Made by a program: the position numbers and the translations under genes
DNA from: CAZJBP01 sp964544115
GTDB taxonomy: Bacteria > Verrucomicrobiota > Kiritimatiellia > UBA8416 > JADHWI01
NCBI GenBank assembly: GCA_964544115.1
Contig: CAZJBP010000075.1
Location: 1 to 17,701 of the forward strand
Reading direction: 5' to 3'
DNA: 17,701 nt
Part shown: in pieces, positions 1 through 6,127 of the stretch
Numbering within the stretch: the first letter of the stretch is position 1
Layout: every line of letters begins with the position of its first letter
The notes under the pieces: generated by a model
The model's database searches: none
What the model was told of the DNA's origin: nothing
The model's input: the letters and a program-made list of their open reading frames with translations, nothing else

Positions 1-2
1 GG

Positions 3-68
3 CATCACACTCAATACCAGAAGATGATCCGCAAGCTGTTAGACCTGTACGTGGCGCAACACCAGTAA
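3..68 (+). CDS. C-terminal end of an unidentified protein (partial)
   Basis: The third frame is open from the window edge to a TAA at 66-68 and encodes the last 21 residues of a protein ending in KLLDLYVAQHQ. The amphipathic, helix-forming composition looks like a genuine protein tail, but it is too short to assign a family. It runs in the same direction as rsgA, 72 nt upstream of it. The other two frames give less protein-like peptides. The reading frame is my inference. Confidence 0.4.
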   Translation, partial: HHTQYQKMIRKLLDLYVAQHQ

Positions 69-140
69 GTCTCCAACCAGCGGCTGGTACCAGCGGAGGA
101 CCGTTGCCACAGCCGTGAGCGTTCGGGGCAAGAGAAGACT

Positions 141-1190
141 ATGGACTTGACCGATTTAGGATGTGACGGCTGGTTTGAGGAACACGCGGCATCCCTCCTG
201 CAACCGGGACAGAGCATTGCGCGCGTCACGGCCGTCGACAGGAACGCCTTCCTGATCAGAAGCCAGGGGGGCGAGTGTTACGCCGAACTTGCCGGCAAAC
301 TGCGTTTTGAAACCCAGTCAGCGATGGATCTGCCTTGCGTGGGGGACTGGGTGTGTACGCAGTGGCCTGCGTCCGAAGGTCCTGCGCTGATTCACGCCGT
401 CGTTCCGAGAAAGACGCTCTTGCGGCGCAAGCGTCCCGGCACGACCGTGGAGTTCCAGATGATCGCGACCAACATCGACGTCGCCTTCATCATTCAAGCC
501 TGTGACTATGATTTCAATATGGGCAGACTTGACCGGTACCTGGTGATGGCATCCGCGGGGCACATTGAGGCGCGGATCGTCCTGAGCAAGACCGACTTGA
601 TCTCGCCGGTGGAGCTTGAGCAGAAGCTTGCGCAGATTGCCGGTGCGGGCATGTCTGTCCCGATCCTGCCCCTCAGCAACGCCAACGGGGCCGGGCTGGA
701 TGACTTCCGGGCGCTCCTTGCTCCCGGCAAGACGTATTGTCTGCTCGGGTCCTCCGGAGTCGGCAAAACCACCCTCATCAACCGGCTGATCGGAAGCGAT
801 ACGTTCGAAACCAGGGCGGTCAGCGAGACCGGGGAAGGAATGCATACCACCACACGTCGGCATCTGCTGGTCCTTGAAGGCGGCGCCATGCTGATCGACA
901 CCCCGGGAATGCGCGAACTGGGCCTCATCGGAACGTCGGAGGTGATGAAGGATACCTTCGCGGAGGTGGGCGATCTTGCAGCGAGCTGCCGGTTCTCTGA
1001 CTGCACCCACGGTGGAGAGCCCGGATGCGCAATCATGCAGGCCGTAGCCGGCGGAACCTTGAGCGAGGAACGATACAGGAGTTACCTCAAGCTCAAGAAG
1101 GAGAGCGAATTCCATGATCTTTCTTACTTCGAGAAACGCAGGAAGGACAAGGAATTCGGGCGGTTCATCAAGGCCGCCAAGAAGCTCTGA
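141..1190 (+). CDS. rsgA: Ribosome small-subunit-dependent GTPase A (RsgA/YjeQ)
   Basis: A cytoplasmic GTPase that assists late maturation of the 30S ribosomal subunit and is stimulated by it. The 349-residue length is normal for the family. An N-terminal OB-fold region (about residues 20-95) precedes a circularly permuted GTPase domain in the order G4-G1-G3, the family hallmark: SKTD at 149-152, P-loop GSSGVGKT at 203-210, DTPGM at 253-257. The C-terminal zinc finger is complete, with C283, C288, H290 and C296. The ATG at 141 has only a weak purine-rich leader (AAGAGAAG), but the N-terminus length fits the family. The gene converges on the ABC permease gene with 30 bp between stops. It appears unrelated functionally to its neighbours. 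Confidence 0.96.
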   Translation: MDLTDLGCDGWFEEHAASLLQPGQSIARVTAVDRNAFLIRSQGGECYAELAGKLRFETQSAMDLPCVGDWVCTQWPASEGPALIHAVVPRKTLLRRKRPGTTVEFQMIATNIDVAFIIQACDYDFNMGRLDRYLVMASAGHIEARIVLSKTDLISPVELEQKLAQIAGAGMSVPILPLSNANGAGLDDFRALLAPGKTYCLLGSSGVGKTTLINRLIGSDTFETRAVSETGEGMHTTTRRHLLVLEGGAMLIDTPGMRELGLIGTSEVMKDTFAEVGDLAASCRFSDCTHGGEPGCAIMQAVAGGTLSEERYRSYLKLKKESEFHDLSYFEKRRKDKEFGRFIKAAKKL

Positions 1191-1220
1191 GTCAACGGAT
1201 CGCGGCCGCGCCCCCGGCCT

Positions 1221-2891
1221 TCAGTAATCCCGTCGCTCGAGCGCGCGTATGCCCATTCGGAGTGGAATCACGGTGGCCACCGCGGTCAGCCCACCGAGCC
1301 ACGCCCAGGCCAGCCCCAGCGCCACGGCTCTCTGGGCCGCAGGCAGCGCGCCGGTGACGTCCAGGTGGAACAGCAGCCCGAAGGGCAGGATGCCGGCCAG
1401 CATATAGGCCAGGCTGCACACGAGGTTCAGCGTGCCCCCGAACCCCGACACGATCGCCGCCGGATTGGTCTGGCGCAGGTCGACAAACACCGCACCCAGG
1501 CCGCAGGACAGCCCCGCCGTCGCCACGGACACCGCGGCCACCAGCACGACGGACGTCAGCTGCGCAGCGGCCGGGGCGTTGAGCATCGAGGACGACAGCA
1601 CCATCAGCGGCACGCTGACCGCCACCAGGGCGACGGCCGCGAGCGTGAACTTCGTCAGCAGGATCCTCCGCATCGTCGTCGGGGACAGTCCCAGAATCCA
1701 GAACCCCTGCCCCTCCAGGCTGAGCTGGGGGAACATGAAGCGCGCCCCCAGCGAGCACATCACCGCCGACACGCTGAACACGTTCAGAAACGTGATGATG
1801 TGCCGCCACTCGCCGGGCAGCGCGTTGTAGCGGAAGGCGCGCAGGTTCGCGAAGTAGATCGCCAGCAGGCCGAAGAAGACCAGCGTCTGCGACCACTGCA
1901 TTGGATCGCGCAGGAACACGCGGACATCCTTGCCGACCAGCGCGCGCACATCGGCCGGGAGCACCGCCCCCAGCGCGCGGTCCATCCACGGCATCAGCAC
2001 CTCCGGACGTCCGGCGCGCTCGCCCCCGACCCAGACGCGCTGCAGCGAGGCCATATACGTGAACGCCGCCAGCCGTTCGACCAGCACGGTCACGAGCGCG
2101 CCGCTGGCGGCCAGCAGCAGCCAGAACATGGCGCCGGTGCCGTAGCGGCCGCGGGACACGGCCAGGATGCCCTCGGACATCCACCACCCCGGCAGCAGCG
2201 GATGCGCCGCCAGGCGGAAGCCCGGCACCAGGCGCGCCAGGTCGAACGTCGCCTCATCCACCGGCCGGTAGACGGACCGCAGGTAGAGCCAGCCGGCCGC
2301 CACCGCGGCCGCCGCCGCCACGCCCAGCGCCCATTTCACGCCGCGCCCGCGCGGACACCATCGCACCGCGCACATCGACGCCAGCGTGCCGGCGCCCGAG
2401 CACACCAGCAGGAACGGCGCCGAAAACAGCAGCGTCCATACAGCGAACAGGATCGAGAGGCGCTGATGCACGGCGAAGGCCGCCACGAACGGGGTGATGA
2501 TGAAGAAGAAGGCCCACGACGACAGGACCGTCGACTGCAGGAACTTGTAGACCGCGACGTCCGCGGCGGGAACCGGGCCCGTCAGCAGGAACGGCACCTC
2601 GCCCGATCGGTACAGGGTCATGTACGAGGTGGCCAGCCCCGACATGGCCAGCATGCCGCTCATGCCGAGGAAGAACACCGAGAACAGCCGCCGGATGATG
2701 AGCGACCCCACGCCGCCAAAGTTGTCGAGAAACCGCAGCCCGTCGCGAAACAGGAGGAAGAGCCCCACTTCCAGCGCCGCGGCAAAGGCAAAGATAACCA
2801 GGCACTTGAGGACCGACTGCTGGCGCAGGACAAGCGATGCGTTGGCGGCCTGCCGCCAGCTCTTGATGCTCAATGCCGCGATGTGATCCAC
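1221..2891 (-). CDS. ABC-2 type exporter permease subunit
   Basis: A 556-residue integral membrane protein with about ten or more hydrophobic segments (for example near residues 30-48, 68-90, 122-142, 148-172, 186-203, 254-272, 335-350, 368-385, 415-435, 445-470 and 525-543). Two cytoplasmic motifs seen in large putative ABC-exporter permeases are visible: YRSGEVPFLLTGPVP (94-108), and KDVRVFLRDPMQWSQ (321-335) followed by SLEGQGFWILGLSP (391-404). It is the likely membrane partner of the ATPase encoded just upstream. The start is a GTG at 2891 with AGGAGG six bases before it; a nearby ATG at 2896 is in another frame. A 191-bp spacer with an inverted repeat separates it from the ATPase gene. 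The substrate cannot be read from sequence. A long antisense frame over this gene is a high-GC shadow. Confidence 0.85.
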   Translation of the reverse strand: MDHIAALSIKSWRQAANASLVLRQQSVLKCLVIFAFAAALEVGLFLLFRDGLRFLDNFGGVGSLIIRRLFSVFFLGMSGMLAMSGLATSYMTLYRSGEVPFLLTGPVPAADVAVYKFLQSTVLSSWAFFFIITPFVAAFAVHQRLSILFAVWTLLFSAPFLLVCSGAGTLASMCAVRWCPRGRGVKWALGVAAAAAVAAGWLYLRSVYRPVDEATFDLARLVPGFRLAAHPLLPGWWMSEGILAVSRGRYGTGAMFWLLLAASGALVTVLVERLAAFTYMASLQRVWVGGERAGRPEVLMPWMDRALGAVLPADVRALVGKDVRVFLRDPMQWSQTLVFFGLLAIYFANLRAFRYNALPGEWRHIITFLNVFSVSAVMCSLGARFMFPQLSLEGQGFWILGLSPTTMRRILLTKFTLAAVALVAVSVPLMVLSSSMLNAPAAAQLTSVVLVAAVSVATAGLSCGLGAVFVDLRQTNPAAIVSGFGGTLNLVCSLAYMLAGILPFGLLFHLDVTGALPAAQRAVALGLAWAWLGGLTAVATVIPLRMGIRALERRDY

Positions 2892-2952
2892 GTCATGCCT
2901 CCTGCCTCACCGAGGTGAGCAATGCGGGCCGCAGAAACAGCACTCCCCGGCC

Positions 2953-3027
2953 GTCATCCCGAACGCAGTGAGGGATCTGAACAGGGCTGTGGACAAAGAC
3001 GAGATCCCTCGCTGCGCTCGGGATGAC
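2953..3027. repeat. 26-bp-arm inverted repeat, probably a dispersed REP-like element
   Basis: Arms at 2953-2978 and 3002-3027 are reverse complements with two mismatches out of 26, around a 23-nt loop. Each arm runs GTCATCCCGA..GAGGGATCT. On one strand or the other each mismatch can be a G-U wobble, so an RNA hairpin would be very stable. It lies between the ABC ATPase stop and the permease start. The 'CATCCCGAGCGCAGCGAGGGATC' style of sequence is familiar to me as a dispersed intergenic repeat in many bacterial genomes; copy number in this genome cannot be seen from one window. It could modulate mRNA stability or partly terminate transcription before the permease. No U-run follows, so a classical terminator is not supported. 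Confidence 0.75.
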
Positions 3028-3082
3028 AATCGCCTCGCCGGAGACTGAATACTGGATGCTGGACACCGGCTCCCGCCCCCCC

Positions 3083-3823
3083 TCACTCCCCAACCAGATC
3101 CGCCTCGCTACGGCCGGTGGCGTTCAGAAACACGTCCTCCAGCGTCCGCCCGCCGTAGCGCTCGCGCAGCTCCACGAACGTTCCGACGGCGGCCAGCCGC
3201 CCGCGGTCGATGATGCCAATCCGGTCGGCGATATCCTCAGCCACGGGGAGAATGTGCGTCGACAGGAAGACCGTCGTCCCCGCCCGCGCCCGCCGGATCA
3301 GCAGATCCTTGATGAGGCGGATCGTGTAGGGATCGAGGCCCATCAGCGGCTCGTCGATGCAGAGAATGTGCGGCTCGTGGAGGAAGGTTGCCGCGTAGAT
3401 CAGGCGCTGGCGAAGCCCGTGCGACAGGTCCTTCACCAGGGCGGCCCGATGCTCCAGCAGGCCGAACTGGGTGAACGCCGGCTCCAGGGCGGCCGCGGTC
3501 CGGGCAGGCGGAATCCCGTAGAGGTCGCCGGTGAAGCGGAAGAACTCGGAGGCCGTAAGGCGCTCATAGACATAGGGCATGTCGGGAATGTAGCCCAGGC
3601 GCCGCTTGGCGGCGACCGGATCCCGGGCCATGTCGATGCCGTCCAGCAGCACCCGGCCGCGCGTAGGCTTCAGGAGCCCGGTCAGCACCTTGATCGTGGT
3701 GGTCTTGCCGGCCCCGTTCGGCCCGAGGAAGCAGAACAGCTCGCCGTCGGGCACATGCAGGGACAGGTCGTCCACCGCCATCACCGTGCCGTAGGTCTTC
3801 GTCAGGTTCTGAATATCAATCAT
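3083..3823 (-). CDS. ABC transporter ATP-binding protein
   Basis: A 246-residue cytoplasmic ATPase that would energise the adjacent permease. Walker A is GPNGAGKT at 34-41, the signature is a degenerate LSHGLRQ at 133-139 (LSGGQ in canonical proteins), Walker B with the catalytic glutamate is ILCIDE at 153-158, the D-loop is GLDP at 162-165, and the switch histidine is H190. The Q-loop reads GYIPDMPYVYERLT, with Asp where Gln or Glu is usual. This layout is typical of CcmA/DrrA-like ATPases paired with ABC-2 permeases. The start ATG overlaps the end of the transglutaminase gene by 8 bp (3816-3823), which indicates translational coupling. The permease follows after 191 bp. Confidence 0.93.
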   Translation of the reverse strand: MIDIQNLTKTYGTVMAVDDLSLHVPDGELFCFLGPNGAGKTTTIKVLTGLLKPTRGRVLLDGIDMARDPVAAKRRLGYIPDMPYVYERLTASEFFRFTGDLYGIPPARTAAALEPAFTQFGLLEHRAALVKDLSHGLRQRLIYAATFLHEPHILCIDEPLMGLDPYTIRLIKDLLIRRARAGTTVFLSTHILPVAEDIADRIGIIDRGRLAAVGTFVELRERYGGRTLEDVFLNATGRSEADLVGE

Positions 3824-5348
3824 GCCCGAGCCCCGCCTTCCCGCTTCCCGCCGACGGTGCCGGCAGAGCGACGATCCGCAGCCGCCCCATTACCTTGGCG
3901 ATGCGCAGCTGGTCGCTCAACTCGCCTTCGGCCAGCGCCACGTGCGTGGCGTCCACGCCCGGCGTCCCCCACGTCGGATCGCACTCGTGCCAGCCGCCGA
4001 GGTAAACGGCCGGCCACGCGTGGTAATAGAACGCCCCTTCGTGGAACGCCAACCCCACGTTGACGCGGGCGGGAATGCCGGCCGCGCGCGCCAGCGCCAC
4101 GAACAGCACGGTATGCTCGTTGCAGTCGCCCCGGAGGGTCTTCAGCACGTCCAGCGCCGACGGCAGGCTGACGGTCGGTTCCTTGCTGACGGACTTGAAC
4201 ACCCAGTCAAAGATCGCGCGGGCCCGTTGCGCCGGATCCTCCAGGCCCGCCGTAAGTTCGCGGGCACGGCTGGCGATGTCGGGGTGGTCCGACTGCAGGC
4301 TCAGGGTGGGCGCCAGGTCGGCTTCGAATCCGGCGCCCGGCGGCGCCACCGGACCGGCCGGGAGCGTGTCGGCGGCGAACGCGACCACGGCCTCGTTCGT
4401 GCCCAGGGAGATCACCCGCTGACGGGGCGAATCCAGTTCGCCCGGCTCGAACTGCACACCCACCAGTCGCAGCGACAGCTCGCGGGCGCCGGCCGGATCT
4501 GCCGGCAGCCCCTGGCAGGGCACCGCCAGCGCCGCCAGCATGTCGGCGCCGGGGGCTGCGCGGCTGAAGGCCCGCAGCGCCTCGTCCATGCTGCAGGCTT
4601 CAAGAACCCATCCGAAGGGCGTTTCCTGCCTTAGCACCCGCCCGTCGTGGTCCATCCAGGTCGTCGCCGTGGTGCCCTGGTAGTCGGACGCCAGCACGGT
4701 GGCCTGGTTCGTGGCCCCTGCCATAACCAGCGCCTCGCGCCGCAGCGCGCGGATCGTCAGCGGCGCCGTGGAGAGGGTGGCCGGGTCCAGGGTGCGCAGG
4801 GTCAGCGACTGCCCCGGCTTCAGCCGCCGCATGGCCATCTCGGTCATCGGCGAGTAGATGACCACGTCGCGGGGCACGGTCACCGTCGAGGTCTGCGTGG
4901 AATTGTCCGTCGCCAGGGTGACGCGGAAGGTTTCGCCGGACACCCGGACCGCGTTCAGGCGCACGGTGTAGTTGGGCGAGGACAGGCTGAACGAGAACCG
5001 CTGCAGTTCGTAGGCGTCATCGAGCCGCACCGTGGCGTCAACGTACAGCTTCTGGTCGGAGCCGAGGATGTTCAGACGCGCCTGCAACCGGTCGCGGATC
5101 ACATGCCGAGCCTCCGGCTCGCTGTCGTCCAGCTCCATCGTGGAGTGGTTGAGCCCGATCGGCTGGCCGTTGAAGAGGATCCGCATCCACGAATCCTTCA
5201 GCAGGACATCCTGGGAGAACAGGCCGCGGTAGCCGCTGAACGTCTCGGTGAAATAGTCCGGGAACGCCTGATAGCGCAGAAGCCAGCCGAGGCACAGCAA
5301 CCAGACGCCGAACACGCTCCACCGGATCTGGCGCCGACCGAACGTCAT
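3816..5348 (-). CDS. Membrane-anchored transglutaminase-like protein
   Basis: A 510-residue protein with one N-terminal membrane segment (about residues 11-24, preceded by RRQIR) and a long mainly beta extracytoplasmic region. The C-terminal transglutaminase-like core shows the Cys-His-Asp triad: C409 in RGDCNEHTVLF, H443 in FYYHAWPAVYL, and D457 in ECDPTWGTPGVDATH. Members of this superfamily act as cysteine proteases, peptidases or amide crosslinkers; the substrate here is unknown. The open frame begins at a GTG (5357), but the ATG at 5348 has AGAGGG eight bases upstream while the GTG has none at workable spacing, so I chose the ATG. The gene ends inside the start of the ABC ATPase gene, so export and this enzyme are probably co-expressed. 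Confidence 0.85.
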   Translation of the reverse strand: MTFGRRQIRWSVFGVWLLCLGWLLRYQAFPDYFTETFSGYRGLFSQDVLLKDSWMRILFNGQPIGLNHSTMELDDSEPEARHVIRDRLQARLNILGSDQKLYVDATVRLDDAYELQRFSFSLSSPNYTVRLNAVRVSGETFRVTLATDNSTQTSTVTVPRDVVIYSPMTEMAMRRLKPGQSLTLRTLDPATLSTAPLTIRALRREALVMAGATNQATVLASDYQGTTATTWMDHDGRVLRQETPFGWVLEACSMDEALRAFSRAAPGADMLAALAVPCQGLPADPAGARELSLRLVGVQFEPGELDSPRQRVISLGTNEAVVAFAADTLPAGPVAPPGAGFEADLAPTLSLQSDHPDIASRARELTAGLEDPAQRARAIFDWVFKSVSKEPTVSLPSALDVLKTLRGDCNEHTVLFVALARAAGIPARVNVGLAFHEGAFYYHAWPAVYLGGWHECDPTWGTPGVDATHVALAEGELSDQLRIAKVMGRLRIVALPAPSAGSGKAGLGHD

Positions 5349-5535
5349 GCCGCCCACCCTCTGGCCGCCGTTGTGCGCATGGGATCCATTCTAGCCGTCG
5401 CGCGGCGCGGCGGCAACGCGTTACCGCGAGCCGGAGCGCTCCTCGCTCATCCCCGCGCATCGGCAGGACGCCTCCCACACCTGAGAGGGGCTGGCGCCGC
5501 CAATAGGCACCCGCCCCCTCTGCCGGCCTCGGGAA
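5349..5535. other. 187-bp intergenic spacer with weak GC-rich dyad
   Basis: This spacer lies between the YdbL-like gene and the transglutaminase gene, both minus strand. A nested GC-rich dyad is visible (CGGCAG at 5461-5466 against CTGCCG at 5520-5525, with an imperfect GAGGGGC / GCCCCCTC inner pair). No U-run follows on the minus strand, so a terminator is not established. No convincing ORF or promoter was recognised. It may divide the six-gene block into two transcription units. Confidence 0.4.
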
Positions 5536-5874
5536 TCACTTCTTCGCCTGACGCGCCTTGTTGATCGCCCCGGCCTGCTTGCCGACTTCTTCCACCGTCT
5601 TGCCGTTCGCCTTGGCGATCGCCTCATAGCCGATCTTGCGGTCTGCATTCTCGGCCTTCATCAGCGCGGACTTCGCCGCGTCCAGCTCACCCGTGGCCAC
5701 GAGGTAGCCGTCATCGCCCTCCGCCAGCGTGCCAGCCTGCACCAGCTGCTCAACCTCCGGGAGCCGCGCTTTGCGACGCGCTTTTGCATCGGACATGTCG
5801 TCCGCCTGCGCCAGACAGGCCGAACCGAGAACCATCACCATCGCCAGACTCGCCAGTATCTTCATCCGCCTCAT
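5536..5874 (-). CDS. ydbL: YdbL-like periplasmic protein (DUF1318)
   Basis: A 112-residue exported protein. A Sec signal (MRRMKILASLAMVMVLGSACLAQA, cleavage predicted before DD) is followed by a charged helical domain with the DUF1318/YdbL pattern: VEQLVQAGTLAEGDDGYL, then ENADRKIGYEAIAKANGKTVEEVGKQAG. In E. coli YdbL works with YdbH and YnbE in moving phospholipids across the periplasm. The open frame extends to an ATG at 5901, but GAAGGAG lies eight bases before the ATG at 5874, which also gives a clean signal peptide. A cysteine inside the signal region has no proper lipobox, so a lipoprotein is unlikely. It is the third gene of the ydbH-ynbE-ydbL arrangement, 30 nt after ynbE. Confidence 0.8.
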   Translation of the reverse strand: MRRMKILASLAMVMVLGSACLAQADDMSDAKARRKARLPEVEQLVQAGTLAEGDDGYLVATGELDAAKSALMKAENADRKIGYEAIAKANGKTVEEVGKQAGAINKARQAKK

Positions 5875-5904
5875 ACCCCACGCTCCTTCCCTGCCCAGCA
5901 TTGC

Positions 5905-6078
5905 TCATTCCACGTTCAGGAAGTCTTCCAGTTCCTTCTGGACCTTCAGGTTCACATCCATCGTGATGTGTATCGGCTTGATCTCGTGCTCGGTCTTGAT
6001 CGATAGGCATCCGCCCGTGATCGATGCCCCCGACATCGGGAGCAACGCCGTCAACATCAACGCTCTTACACCCTTCAT
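5905..6078 (-). CDS. ynbE: YnbE-like small outer-membrane lipoprotein
   Basis: A 57-residue protein, similar in length to the roughly 61-residue E. coli YnbE. The N-terminus is lipoprotein-like (MKGVRALMLTALLPMSGASITGG before a Cys), although the lipobox has Thr at -3. The mature part EIKPIHITMDVNLKVQKELEDFL matches the YnbE pattern (PI.I.M.V.......). YnbE joins the C-terminal end of YdbH by beta-strand stacking to complete a periplasm-spanning lipid bridge in E. coli. A longer frame starts at 6144 inside the end of the ydbH-like gene. The ATG at 6078 has an ideal AAAGGAGA seven bases upstream, so it is the likely start. It begins 49 nt after the ydbH-like stop. Confidence 0.75.
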   Translation of the reverse strand: MKGVRALMLTALLPMSGASITGGCLSIKTEHEIKPIHITMDVNLKVQKELEDFLNVE

Positions 6079-6127
6079 TCGCGGTTCTCCTTTCCCCGGT
6101 GGGTGCTGTCCGCACCCGTCCGACCCT

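Noticed and set aside
1365..2918. Long plus-strand open frame (517 codons) antisense to the ABC permease
   Set aside because: Its translation is Arg/Gln/His-rich with no hydrophobic core or motif. It mirrors the well-supported permease on the other strand and is a high-GC shadow.
5461..5526. Rho-independent terminator between the YdbL-like and transglutaminase genes
   Set aside because: The dyad is imperfect and no U-run follows on the minus strand.
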